Shown piece after piece: positions 9,578 to 18,803 of a DNA stretch of 64,000 nt. A model generated the notes under the pieces. That model was not told the origin of the DNA. It did not search any database and saw only the letters and a list, made by a program, of their open reading frames with translations. The stretch is from Pseudoalteromonas citrea. Lineage in GTDB: Bacteria; Pseudomonadota; Gammaproteobacteria; Enterobacterales; Alteromonadaceae. Location of the stretch: contig NZ_AHBZ03000027.1 in NCBI RefSeq assembly GCF_000238375.3, positions 310,001-374,000 of the forward strand, in the 5' to 3' direction. The translations under genes and the position numbers were made by a program. The stretch's first letter is position 1, and each line of letters opens with the position of its first letter.

Positions 9578-10910
9578 ATGTATCAATGGCAGTTGTTGAC
9601 CATGCTCTTGAGATGGCCGACTTTCGCGCTTTTTTTGCTAAACGCCTAGCTTGTGCAGGTACGTTTGATAATTGGGATTTATAGAGTAATAAAGTTGGGT
9701 GTGTGTTGTCTTCAGATAGCGCTTTATTTAACCAAGGCATTATGTTTTCAGTAGGGCTTTTTGCGTTTATTAACTCACCAATTAGTGTGACTGTCGCTCT
9801 AAAGTGCTGCATGTTCGCTGCGCGAGTAAGCCATTTTATTCCTTGATTAGGCGCATAATGTTGTTCTGAGTTTTGTAAGTAGCTGAGCCCCAGTCTATAT
9901 TGAGCTGCAGCTAAGTTTTGCTCAGCGGCTTTATGTAACCAATTTAAGCCAACTCTTTGATCTTCAACTGAACTACTTCCATTTAATAAGCTGGTTGCAA
10001 GTTTATATTGCGCTAAAGGGTAATTGTTTTTAGCTGATGCTAATAACAGTGCCGTGTCTGAATGAGGCTCTCGCCAGTGATACTTTAAAAGTTTACTTGC
10101 GTTGTACTCGTTAGAGCTAAGCCATTGAGAAATATAGTATTGCACTCTACCGTTCCCTTGCTCTGCAGCATCAATATGTTTGGTGATTTCACGTTGGTAC
10201 TCTAATTTCTGTGCATGAAAGCTTTTATCATATTGTTGACCTTTATATGTCGTAAAATGGTACGTTAGCGAACGGTTATTAATTGCGGAGGAAGTTTGAT
10301 ATTCCCAGTGAGGAAGCGCGTTAATAATACTTAATGTAAACGTATTCTTTGGATGACTATCAACAATAGAAATATTTGTTACTTTACCGCTATCATCTAT
10401 ATCAAACTCTGCCCATACCCAGCCTTCTAAACCAAGTCTTCGCGCTTCATCTGGGTATGTGGGGGAAATATAAGAGGTGCGTTCTAAGGGTTGTTGGTTT
10501 GTTTTATTACGCGTGTTTGAAGGGTAAAGCAATTTAGCTGTCACATCGTACGAATAAATTTTCTGCATCGTTTGATACATATCAATCATTGCTTGTGTAT
10601 CGTCATAGCTTTGTAATACGAGCTGTGCAGTTTGTTGTGCGTCATCTGAGCCAAATTCACTGGCTAACATAAACCATGCATAAGCTTTTGGTTTACTGGG
10701 GGGCGTGCCTTGACCGTGCAAAGACATAACGGCTAAATTATACATAGCGTCTGCATTGCCTAGCTGTGCTAATTGTTCAAATGAGTGAAAGGCCGTTTGA
10801 TAATTTTTACTTTGGTAAGCGATGGTTGCACTATATAAATCGGCACATACAATGGGGCTCTTAAGCACTAAGCACATACTAAGTATGGCAATGAGTCGAT
10901 TGAAATTCAT
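9558..10910 (-). CDS. Sel1-repeat protein with an internal TonB C-terminal domain
   Basis: A 450-residue exported protein. An N-terminal hydrophobic segment (residues 1-23) could be a cleaved signal or an anchor. One Sel1 repeat lies at about 45-100 (MYNLAVMSLHGQG). A TonB_C-like domain lies at about 140-215, with YPDEARRLGLEGWVWAEFDI and the GKVTNISIVDS strand. Two or three further Sel1 repeats follow at about 285-385. It sits between two TonB-dependent receptors and just upstream of the promoter side of neither, so it has its own promoter. TonB_C domains normally contact receptor plugs, so a role in energising or assembling these receptors is a reasonable inference. The lack of a Pro-rich periplasmic spacer and clear ExbB/ExbD partner makes this unlike classical TonB. 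Confidence 0.8.
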   Translation of the reverse strand: MNFNRLIAILSMCLVLKSPIVCADLYSATIAYQSKNYQTAFHSFEQLAQLGNADAMYNLAVMSLHGQGTPPSKPKAYAWFMLASEFGSDDAQQTAQLVLQSYDDTQAMIDMYQTMQKIYSYDVTAKLLYPSNTRNKTNQQPLERTSYISPTYPDEARRLGLEGWVWAEFDIDDSGKVTNISIVDSHPKNTFTLSIINALPHWEYQTSSAINNRSLTYHFTTYKGQQYDKSFHAQKLEYQREITKHIDAAEQGNGRVQYYISQWLSSNEYNASKLLKYHWREPHSDTALLLASAKNNYPLAQYKLATSLLNGSSSVEDQRVGLNWLHKAAEQNLAAAQYRLGLSYLQNSEQHYAPNQGIKWLTRAANMQHFRATVTLIGELINAKSPTENIMPWLNKALSEDNTHPTLLLYKSQLSNVPAQARRLAKKARKSAISRAWSTTAIDTFIASLN

Positions 10911-11029
10911 AGTGCCTTAATAATTCGTTAATGATTAATACGCGTAGTCGTATCCTGATTATCACTCTGTACTTGATTGTACTGTTTTATTCTACAAATG
11001 CTAGCATCACTTTAAGTATGCATTATATA

Positions 11030-11061
11030 AAAGAAAAGCTGATAGCAATGGCTATCAGCTT
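11030..11061 (-). terminator. intrinsic terminator of the second TonB receptor gene
   Basis: On the minus strand a perfect 11-bp stem AAGCTGATAGC...GCTATCAGCTT with a four-base loop runs into TTCTTTT. It lies about 65 bases after the receptor stop codon. Confidence 0.8.
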
Positions 11062-11126
11062 GGGCCCCGGGCAAGGAGCATCCTTCCATGGAAAGTCGAA
11101 TCTGTGTTAGCTAAACCAATCTTCGA

Positions 11127-13685
11127 CTAAAAGTTAAATCTTATACCGGCGGTAAAGCGGCGGCCATCAGCATAAACACCTGTGAGAGCATGTTCTACGC
11201 CTTTCTCTTGGTAACTAAAAGTATGTTCATCAGTTAAATTGACGGCTTCAAATACAGCGGTAATATTTTGGGTTATATGATAGCTAAGACTTGCATCAAT
11301 TTGACCATATGCGTCTTGATAACCAGGCCATGCACGGCCAGTATCGTAACCCGTTCTATAATTATAGGAAATACGTCCGCTGAATGTCTCTGCTTCGTAA
11401 TAAGTACTGATATTGAACGTACTCTCGGAGATACCAGGGATTAGAATATCATTACCATCGACATCTTTTGACTCTCCATCGACATACGTGTAATTTGCAG
11501 ATATACCAAAGCCATCTAATATTTCTGTTTGGAAGCCAAGCTCGAGGCCTTGTAATGTGCCTGATGGCCCATTAATAGGTCGGCTAATCTCAATAGGAAC
11601 CCCATCAAATACTTCAGTTTGCGTATTATTACCAAGTGTGGATTGTAAATCTTTATAAAAGATTGCAGCAGAAAATATACCTGCTTCAGAGAAGTACCAT
11701 TCGTAGCCAACATCAAACTGTGTTGCACGATACGGATCTATTTTTGAGTTACCACCAGTACCGACACGAGTCTCTGTATTGTATGTGGTTGCATTTGTCA
11801 TTGCCGCATAATCAGGGCGCGTCATAACTCGTGCTGCACCAAAGCGCAATAACATGTCTTCTTCTAGATCAATTGCTAAGTTAACGCTTGGTAGGATATC
11901 AAAGTAGCTGGTATCTTCTTCTTTCCATACTTTTGCATCTGCGGGCCCTACATATGCGCCTGTTGTTTGCTGTGTTTCGACAAGCCTGACACCCAGATTA
12001 CCGCGCATCCCCTCAACATCAATGTCAGCTTTTACGTAACCTGCTACGATTTCTTCTTTTATAGCAAAGTTACTGTCATGCAATAAACCATATTGCCAAT
12101 TTAGCGCATCGCCCGCAGAACGAGTGGTCGATAAATCGGTCATAGCATAATTGCGCAGTGTATCATTGGTGCCCACGCCAGATAAAAAGTCACCTGGTGC
12201 TGCAAAAGAGTAATCTGCCAAGCTCCAGTTTAAATCAGTGCGCGTTTGCGAGCGTAAGCGAGTATTCTCTCTTTTATGATCGCGATATTTAACACCCATC
12301 TTAATTTTACTAAATACCGCTAAATCCACAGGGCGTTCGAAATCTGCTTGGGCATAATACTCTTTATCAAGTGCATCATTACTGTCATAACGCAAAAAGC
12401 CTAAGTGCCAATTATTGCCATCAGCAGGATCTTTAGCATAGTTAGTTCCAATGCTTTCTATATTGGATGCATCAAAGCTGTGTACTGCGTTACCTTCCCA
12501 ACCAACACTTCGATCGGTTTGTGTTCCACCAGAACCTTCTGTGACACCAATATGATAGGAGGATGACCATAGCTCACCTTCGTGTTCTACTTTTAAATCA
12601 TATGATTTAGTTTTAAGTTTGGAGTTCCGGATTTTTGTCTCATCAAGAATATTGTTGCCATCAGGAGAAAGGCCTAATGTACCAGACTGAGCAAATTTAC
12701 CGACCTTGTCATGCTCTACAATGTTCAAAGAGGTATATTGTGAATTACCGTAACCAGGTAGCCATAAGAAGTTTTGGTTGGCATTGTTTGCTTCCATCGT
12801 TGAATCTAGTGCGTTAAAAGTTACGTCGGTGTTATCGGATGGACGATACTGGAGTGTTAAGCTAAAGCCAGTTCTTATGCGCTCTTGAGTGAACATTGCT
12901 GAACCACCACCGCCGGGTGTATAAACATTGTTTATTGTTGTGCCATCCTCGAGCGTAACATCACGGTGTGACCAGCTCCATGCTTCGATACCATCGCGGC
13001 GTAAATTGCGTTCTTGTCTAAATACAGAAACTAAAGCACCAAAAGTTTCTTCCTCGTCTTTCCAGCTATATAAACCTGCAAGTTGTGGATCTGTTTCACC
13101 AGAAATTTCACTATGTTGCATTAATACAGAGCCTGCAATTTTGTTTGCGTCCAAATCTAAGGGTTTACGTGTACGCACAATCACTGTGCCACCAATTGAC
13201 CCTTCATCTATGTCTGCTTCGGGTGATTTATACACTTCAAGCCCAGAAACAATTTCAGAAGGAAGCATGGTGTAGTTGAACCCTCGACTCGCTGATGAAT
13301 CTACCCACCAGTCAGCTGAGCCGACAGCTTGGCCGTTTAACAAAGTTCTATTTTGGTTCTCAGATGTACCTCTAATACTGATCCGTTCACCTTCACCAAA
13401 ATTTCGGCTCATTGATACACCGGTAATACGCTGTAGAGATTCTGCAACATTTTGATCAGGGAACTTACCGATGTCTTCTGAAGTCACAGCATCAACAATT
13501 GAGTTAGCATAGCGTTTGGTGTTTATTGATTTGACGACGCTGCCTCTGATCCCACGTACCTGTATGACTTCAACTTCGTCTGTTTGTGCACTATTGGCAA
13601 GTGTTGCGCTAGAGAAGCTCGTTGCTGATGTCATTAGTATGCTGCTGATCACTAATGCGAGTTTCTTTTTATTATTAAAATTCAT
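11127..13685 (-). CDS. TonB-dependent outer-membrane receptor (TonB-Xanth-Caul type), paralogue of the gene at 4702
   Basis: An 852-residue receptor of the same group as the gene at 4702. It has a signal peptide (MNFNNKKKLALVISSILM), a TonB-box-like EVIQVRGI, the plug motif IGKFPDQNVAESLQRITG, GERISIRGT, and a barrel ending in RFTAGIRFNF. The frame is open further upstream to 13724, but AAGGGGAC lies seven bases before the ATG at 13685, and only this start puts the signal peptide at the N terminus. Two receptors of similar length and arrangement around a regulator and a Sel1-TonB protein suggest uptake of related ligands, probably oligosaccharides. Ligand not determinable. Confidence 0.92.
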   Translation of the reverse strand: MNFNNKKKLALVISSILMTSATSFSSATLANSAQTDEVEVIQVRGIRGSVVKSINTKRYANSIVDAVTSEDIGKFPDQNVAESLQRITGVSMSRNFGEGERISIRGTSENQNRTLLNGQAVGSADWWVDSSASRGFNYTMLPSEIVSGLEVYKSPEADIDEGSIGGTVIVRTRKPLDLDANKIAGSVLMQHSEISGETDPQLAGLYSWKDEEETFGALVSVFRQERNLRRDGIEAWSWSHRDVTLEDGTTINNVYTPGGGGSAMFTQERIRTGFSLTLQYRPSDNTDVTFNALDSTMEANNANQNFLWLPGYGNSQYTSLNIVEHDKVGKFAQSGTLGLSPDGNNILDETKIRNSKLKTKSYDLKVEHEGELWSSSYHIGVTEGSGGTQTDRSVGWEGNAVHSFDASNIESIGTNYAKDPADGNNWHLGFLRYDSNDALDKEYYAQADFERPVDLAVFSKIKMGVKYRDHKRENTRLRSQTRTDLNWSLADYSFAAPGDFLSGVGTNDTLRNYAMTDLSTTRSAGDALNWQYGLLHDSNFAIKEEIVAGYVKADIDVEGMRGNLGVRLVETQQTTGAYVGPADAKVWKEEDTSYFDILPSVNLAIDLEEDMLLRFGAARVMTRPDYAAMTNATTYNTETRVGTGGNSKIDPYRATQFDVGYEWYFSEAGIFSAAIFYKDLQSTLGNNTQTEVFDGVPIEISRPINGPSGTLQGLELGFQTEILDGFGISANYTYVDGESKDVDGNDILIPGISESTFNISTYYEAETFSGRISYNYRTGYDTGRAWPGYQDAYGQIDASLSYHITQNITAVFEAVNLTDEHTFSYQEKGVEHALTGVYADGRRFTAGIRFNF

Positions 13686-13923
13686 GGTATGTCCCCTTGG
13701 TTGCATTTTCATTATGTAAATCATTTTGCGACTAAGGTTATTAAACGCTTAACATAAAATTAAATCTTGAATATTGGTGATTAGTTGTGAAAGCTTTCTT
13801 TTTTAGTGAGTTGTTTTATTTAAATCTATAATTCAGAGAGTTAAATTTTTCGATGTGTGTGTTTTTATTGATAGGTAAAGTGGCATTGTTAGAATTTGTA
13901 AATTTACAATGGGGTTTTCACAA

Positions 13924-13965
13924 CTAAAAATGGTGTTGGCGGCTAATAATTTGCTAACACCATTT
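13924..13965 (-). terminator. intrinsic terminator of the ThrE gene
   Basis: A perfect 10-bp inverted repeat AAATGGTGTT...AACACCATTT with an 18-base loop lies 13 bases after the exporter stop codon. On the minus strand it continues into TTAG after a run of five Ts. Confidence 0.65.
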
Positions 13966-13977
13966 CTGAGTCGTGGT

Positions 13978-15204
13978 TTATAAGCTCTTTTTGGGAGGCA
14001 ATGCGACGTTTGCGAAAATTAGTCCTGCAACTAATGACATAAATATCAGGAATGTTTGCTGGCCAATATGATCTGCGTGAATGAAGCTTTGACCTTCAAT
14101 TAATGAGTTGAGGCCTATATAGGTTTTGGAACCGGGCACTAGTACAATTAGGCCTTGCATGGCTACAATAGAAGCGGGCGCGTTTACCATTCGATTAAAG
14201 AAATTACTAAATACACCTACAGCGAACGCACCAACAAATGCGCCAATTGAATAATCAAAATACACGGCAGCACTAATACTAGCAGCATAAGCAATAAACC
14301 CTGAGGCGATAGACCAGCTGGCATGCTTCAATTTTGTTCTGAAAATGACAATCAAACTGATACAAAGGAGTAATATGGCAAGCCAAGCCGTCCATTTTGG
14401 TAAAGGCTCAGGTTGTACGAAGTCAGTGATACCAAATAATGCAAAACCAAGACTAATGCCCAAAAAAGCGCCAAAATATAACTTGAATAACAGCATAAGT
14501 GCATCCATGACACGCGCGGTGCCTGACACAAGATGTCGAGCAGAAAGCTCTGCGAATGCAAGTGCTAAGGCAAGTCCGGGAATAAACACGATAATCGAGG
14601 AAAGAACGACAAGCCGAATATTAATGCTCGGATCAACGTAGCTACTAATTGCACAGGCCCCGAGCGCTGCGACTATGGCAACTAACGGTTCTAACATATG
14701 GGTTACGCGTTTTGAACGAGCAGACCAAATAACGAATAGAAAAACGAGTGCTGAAAATAAACCAGACCATAAAACATCATTCCAGCTTGTTCCCATCAAC
14801 ATTGCAAACGCAGCGCCAGATACTGAAAAAGCAAGGCATGTTAGTAGCTTACTATAGGGGTTGAGCTGTTCACTGATGTTGTCTAAGCATGTATCAGCTT
14901 CATCGATTGATAGTTCTCCAGCAAGCATGCGCGATACAACATCATCCGTATCGGCAAGGCTGCCTAAATCATGATCGCCAGGTTCTACTCTTGCAACATG
15001 TGTATATTCATCTTCGTGACCTTCTGACCAAATAACAAATGTGACAGACGTCGGAGACATCACAAATGCTGATTTTAGATCAAGGTGGGTTGCGACTTCC
15101 ATAAGGTGCGCTTCGAGACGATAAGCTGGCGTGCCGTATTTATGCAGCATTTTGCCAAGTTTCACAATAAGCTTACGTTTTTGAGTAAAGGTTGCTGTGT
15201 TCAA
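13978..15204 (-). CDS. threonine/serine exporter family protein (ThrE-like)
   Basis: A 408-residue inner-membrane protein with an N-terminal ThrE_1 region (about residues 8-250, beginning KLGKMLHKYGTPAYRLE with the conserved G-x-P-x-Y-R-x-E) and a C-terminal ThrE_2 region, together about ten hydrophobic helices. Characterised relatives export threonine and serine using the proton gradient. Single-chain proteins with both halves are common. The start is a TTG at 15204: there is no in-frame ATG or GTG before an upstream stop, and the next ATG (codon 18) would remove the conserved helix. Upstream TAGG is a weak ribosome-binding site. The gene is monocistronic with its own terminator. Confidence 0.88.
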   Translation of the reverse strand: MNTATFTQKRKLIVKLGKMLHKYGTPAYRLEAHLMEVATHLDLKSAFVMSPTSVTFVIWSEGHEDEYTHVARVEPGDHDLGSLADTDDVVSRMLAGELSIDEADTCLDNISEQLNPYSKLLTCLAFSVSGAAFAMLMGTSWNDVLWSGLFSALVFLFVIWSARSKRVTHMLEPLVAIVAALGACAISSYVDPSINIRLVVLSSIIVFIPGLALALAFAELSARHLVSGTARVMDALMLLFKLYFGAFLGISLGFALFGITDFVQPEPLPKWTAWLAILLLCISLIVIFRTKLKHASWSIASGFIAYAASISAAVYFDYSIGAFVGAFAVGVFSNFFNRMVNAPASIVAMQGLIVLVPGSKTYIGLNSLIEGQSFIHADHIGQQTFLIFMSLVAGLIFANVALPPKKSL

Positions 15205-15557
15205 CTGTGTAAAACCTAAATGATAGAAAGACTACGCAATTAGTTGCGTCGCTATACCTGAAATATTTTAGTTAAATTGTCAGAGTAACTGTAATAACGG
15301 TAGATTTTAGCGCATTCTAATCGCTTTTATCGCAAAGTCTAGGTCATTTAACGAATTTAATTTGCATTTTTTGTAGTCTACATAATCGTTAGGGTAAATA
15401 TGCGGCTGATTGTGCTTTTTTTACATAAAAACCCGTGTTTTTTTCATTGTTAAGCAGCTGAATATAATTGAATAATTTGCACTTAATTGATTTAGGTCCA
15501 AACTATTTCATGATCTTATCTTATACTCAGTTTAATAAAATAGCGGTAGAGGCAATT
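15205..15557. other. gene-free divergent intergenic region (353 bp)
   Basis: AT-rich DNA between the ThrE gene (minus) and the chemoreceptor gene (plus), so it must hold both promoters. No convincing -35/-10 pair, operator palindrome, terminator or small ORF with a ribosome-binding site was found. A frame open from TTG 15468 is continuous with the chemoreceptor but has no start signal of its own. Confidence 0.5.
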
Positions 15558-17516
15558 ATGTTAAGTGTGATTCAGGGTATGGCGTTAGGCAAGCAGCTTC
15601 GGCTTTCTTTTTCACTACTAATTCTACTCTTGGTTGTGGTGAGTATTTCTGGGTATTACGGATTGAACTCAGCGCAAAGTGGGTTCACAAAATACCGGGG
15701 GTTGGCCCTTGAAACAAATTTATCAGGCCGGATGCAGGCCAATCTGCTGTATGCCCGTATTGGGGTGATAAAGTATTTATCGGATAGTAGCCCAACCATC
15801 CTTAAGCAATACGATGAACGTATGACCAAGCTAGATAGCTTTTTTGATACTGCAGAGATAAAAGTTAAGGACCCAGAGCGTAGGCGTATATTAACTAAAA
15901 GCAGAGACTTACTTAAGCAATACGATACCTCTTTTAAAGAAGTTCAAGGTTTGATAGCGCAGCGGCATGAGGTCGTAAACAACCGATTAAACCCTGAAGG
16001 CAAAGATATTCGTCTGCAATTTACCAAGTTATTAGACAAATTAAATGATATGGAGCATTCGCAGGAGCTTTATGCTATCGCTAAAGCGGGAGAGTTTTTG
16101 TTGTTAGGGCGTTTGTACGTGGTTAAATATCTAGTAACCAATAGTGAAACTGATAAGAAACGTGCCGAGCTTGAATTAAAGCAAAACCTACTAGCGATTC
16201 TTGACGAGGACATCAGCAAGTTTCCTGAGATAACAGCAGAATTAAATAGTATAAAAACGTCGGTCAAAAACTATTTAGGAGCATTTGATCGTATTACACA
16301 GATTATTAGCGCTCGCAATGCCATTATCAATCAAAAACTAAATCCAATTGGTGCACAGGTTGCTGATAACTTAGAAAATCTCAAACTGGGTGTAAAAGCA
16401 AAACAGGATGAAATTGGCCCTGAAGTTAAAAACACCACTGAATTTCTGTTAAAGGTTGTTACCGTAATTTCAGCGATAGCGGTGATTTGTGGCTTATTTC
16501 TCGCCGCGACATTACCTAATGTGATCCGTCGTCCAATTGGCGGGGAACCGCTAGAGATTGCAGCAGTCGCAGAACGTATTGCCAATGGTGACTTTACCCA
16601 ACAATTTGATGGGAAGTCTGAAGCAACCGGTATTTATGCCTCAATGGCAGCGATGTCGAATAATTTGAGTATGGCCATTTCGGGTGTTGTTAGCACGGGC
16701 CACAGACTGACCGAACAAGCACAATTATCATCCACAATTGCTGGTGAGACACAAGATGTTGTATCTCAGCAAAAAGATCGCAGTGCACAAATTGCAACTG
16801 CGTTGAATGAGATGGCCTATAGTATTCAGGAAGTTGTAAAATTGTCAGGCAGTTCAGCTTCTTCAGCAAACGAAGCTAAAGTATCAGCTGAAGGGGGCTT
16901 GTCGCTCATTGAGCAAATGGTGGCAGCAATAGAACGACTTTCATCTACAATAGAAAATGCGATGCAAGATATTAAAACGCTTGCGCAAAGTAGCCAAGAT
17001 ATAGGCGCTGTGGTTGAGGTGATTGGTAATATTTCGGAACAAACTAACTTATTAGCATTGAATGCCGCAATAGAAGCTGCACGTGCGGGTGAGCAAGGGC
17101 GCGGGTTTGCGGTTGTTGCCGATGAAGTCAGAAGCTTGGCAAAACGCACCCAAGATTCAACCACGGAAATCCAAACAATGATTGAATCACTACAGTCAGG
17201 CACCAACAAAGCGGTTTCGAGTATGAATGAAAGTTCTAGTGAAGCGCTCAATACCGTTCAACTTTCATCTGAAACAAAAGAGTCGCTCGACAAGATACTA
17301 GGTAAAATTAGTGTGATAAATGATATGAACAATCAAGTCGCGGTGGCTATAAACGAGCAATCTACGGTATGTGAAGATATTAATCAGAATATCACGTTTT
17401 TGACCGACTCTGCGGAATTGAGTGAGCAAACCAGCAACCAATCAGCAGCGGCAAGTCAAGAATTGAAGGACTTGGCTGGGCAATTACAAGAGATTGCCAG
17501 TAAATTTAAAGTTTAA
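15558..17516 (+). CDS. methyl-accepting chemotaxis protein with an HBM-type periplasmic sensor
   Basis: A 652-residue transmembrane chemoreceptor. It has TM1 at about 18-38, a long all-helical periplasmic region to about residue 295 that looks like a helical bimodular (HBM) sensor with two similar halves (each containing a [10 protein letters not shown]- or [10 protein letters not shown]-like segment), TM2 at about 300-322, a HAMP domain, and a signalling hairpin whose tip [19 protein letters not shown] begins near residue 494. HBM receptors such as McpS bind small organic acids; the ligand here is unknown. An open frame begins earlier at TTG 15468, but AGAGG at 15548-15552 and the membrane-insertion topology point to the ATG at 15558. 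No C-terminal CheR-binding pentapeptide is seen. Confidence 0.92.
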   Translation: MLSVIQGMALGKQLRLSFSLLILLLVVVSISGYYGLNSAQSGFTKYRGLALETNLSGRMQANLLYARIGVIKYLSDSSPTILKQYDERMTKLDSFFDTAEIKVKDPERRRILTKSRDLLKQYDTSFKEVQGLIAQRHEVVNNRLNPEGKDIRLQFTKLLDKLNDMEHSQELYAIAKAGEFLLLGRLYVVKYLVTNSETDKKRAELELKQNLLAILDEDISKFPEITAELNSIKTSVKNYLGAFDRITQIISARNAIINQKLNPIGAQVADNLENLKLGVKAKQDEIGPEVKNTTEFLLKVVTVISAIAVICGLFLAATLPNVIRRPIGGEPLEIAAVAERIANGDFTQQFDGKSEATGIYASMAAMSNNLSMAISGVVSTGHRLTEQAQLSSTIAGETQDVVSQQKDRSAQIATALNEMAYSIQEVVKLSGSSASSANEAKVSAEGGLSLIEQMVAAIERLSSTIENAMQDIKTLAQSSQDIGAVVEVIGNISEQTNLLALNAAIEAARAGEQGRGFAVVADEVRSLAKRTQDSTTEIQTMIESLQSGTNKAVSSMNESSSEALNTVQLSSETKESLDKILGKISVINDMNNQVAVAINEQSTVCEDINQNITFLTDSAELSEQTSNQSAAASQELKDLAGQLQEIASKFKV

Positions 17517-17530
17517 CTTAGTCTCGCAAA

Positions 17531-17564
17531 GAATACCGTACTGTACTTATTCAGTGCGGTATTC
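17531..17564. terminator. hairpin between convergent genes, probable terminator
   Basis: A 13-bp stem GAATACCGTACTG/CAGTGCGGTATTC (one G-T pair) with an eight-base loop lies between the chemoreceptor stop and the glycosyltransferase stop. The T run is short on both strands, so efficiency is uncertain. Confidence 0.5.
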
Positions 17565-17576
17565 TAAAAGGCAAAG

Positions 17577-18803
17577 TTAAGGTTTATTCTTGGCCTCAAT
17601 CCATTGCGCCATATATTTTGTGCTACGCATGGTATGGTGTTTAAGCATTTGACCTGTGAAATTACTAGAACGATGCGCTTGGAGATCACTCATAATGAAA
17701 TGTATTTTTTCTAGCAATGTCTTTTGCAGCTTATTTTGATCATAAAAACTCGAAAGTAATGTATTGCCAGCTTGTTGAGCTTGTGTAAAGTGTGTCTCAG
17801 ATTGGTAAAGCTCGATAGCCTTCTCTGCAAATTCACTGGCTGTATCTGCTATTGCTCCGTGCCATGGCAGGTCACCATGCATACCCTCAGCACCAATGTG
17901 TGTGGTGACGCAGGGAGTTTGGGTGATCATACCTTCTAATAGTTTGCCTTTTATCCCAGCACCAAACCGCAGAGGAGATAAGCATACCCTACTGTTACGC
18001 ATTACTTCGAGTGCATCATCAGCCCAGCCTTTGATTAAAAAGCCCGTTTTTGGGTTATTGAGAGCGGTGGCTTTTGGTGGTGGATAAGAACCATAAATAT
18101 GCAGTTCTGCATCAGGGATCTGCTTTCTAATGCGTGGCCAAATCTCTTGCAAATATAATACAGCATCCCAGTTTGGCGCATGGCGAAAATTGCCGATAGT
18201 CATAAAGTGTTGACGTTGAGCGAAGTGAGGGGTCTCTTGTGTAATAGCATCTAGGTCGACCATAAAAGGTAAATGATGTAACAGCGATGGGTCGACGTTA
18301 AACACTGAATCTAATAAATCCATTTCATGATCTGAAATGATCAGACTCATATCAGAGCGTAATATTGCTGCTATTTCACGTTTTGCAATGTCGCTCATTA
18401 AATCTAAGTGAGAAAACTCGCGCTGTGCTTTGTGAGCATCATGGCGAGCATTTCTTAGGCACTGCAAATCTTCAGTATCTAGTATTTTTAGTGCATTTGG
18501 TGCATAAGTATCTACTCGCCAGCCAAACTGCTCTTCCATCATAAAGCGATCAAACATGACAATGTCAGGTGCATACGTCTGAATATATTCATCAAAACTA
18601 GCGCAATTTAGCTGAATGTCTTTGGTAGAAATACCTTCTTCAGCTAAATCGATCATGTGTTCGGTTTTTTGGGCTGGGCTAGCAAATTCGACTTGCCATT
18701 GTTGCTTTTTAAAGAAGCGTAAGATAGACATCATATGACTGCCGGCGGCAGACGAGTTTGGTTCTGGCCACACATAGCCAATTACCAAGACTTTTTTATT
18801 CAT
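17577..18803 (-). CDS. glycosyltransferase, GT-B/GT4-like
   Basis: A 408-residue predicted cytoplasmic glycosyltransferase. The N-terminal half begins with a Rossmann strand (KKVLVIGYVWPEP) and a glycine-rich loop (AAGSHMM). The C-terminal half has the sugar-nucleotide-binding pattern of GT4 enzymes: IYGSYPP, GFLIKGWADDALEVM, then CLSPLRFGAGIKGKLLEGM, in which the E is the usual ligand of the donor. Acceptor and sugar cannot be told. Its ATG overlaps the stop of the LacI-type gene in ATGA and has no good ribosome-binding site, so it is probably translated by coupling to the regulator gene. Confidence 0.82.
   Translation of the reverse strand: MNKKVLVIGYVWPEPNSSAAGSHMMSILRFFKKQQWQVEFASPAQKTEHMIDLAEEGISTKDIQLNCASFDEYIQTYAPDIVMFDRFMMEEQFGWRVDTYAPNALKILDTEDLQCLRNARHDAHKAQREFSHLDLMSDIAKREIAAILRSDMSLIISDHEMDLLDSVFNVDPSLLHHLPFMVDLDAITQETPHFAQRQHFMTIGNFRHAPNWDAVLYLQEIWPRIRKQIPDAELHIYGSYPPPKATALNNPKTGFLIKGWADDALEVMRNSRVCLSPLRFGAGIKGKLLEGMITQTPCVTTHIGAEGMHGDLPWHGAIADTASEFAEKAIELYQSETHFTQAQQAGNTLLSSFYDQNKLQKTLLEKIHFIMSDLQAHRSSNFTGQMLKHHTMRSTKYMAQWIEAKNKP

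Noticed and set aside
16826-17251. 141-residue ORF opposite the chemoreceptor signalling domain
   Set aside because: Antisense shadow of the conserved MCP hairpin; a similar shadow occurs opposite the second chemoreceptor at 24994-25413.
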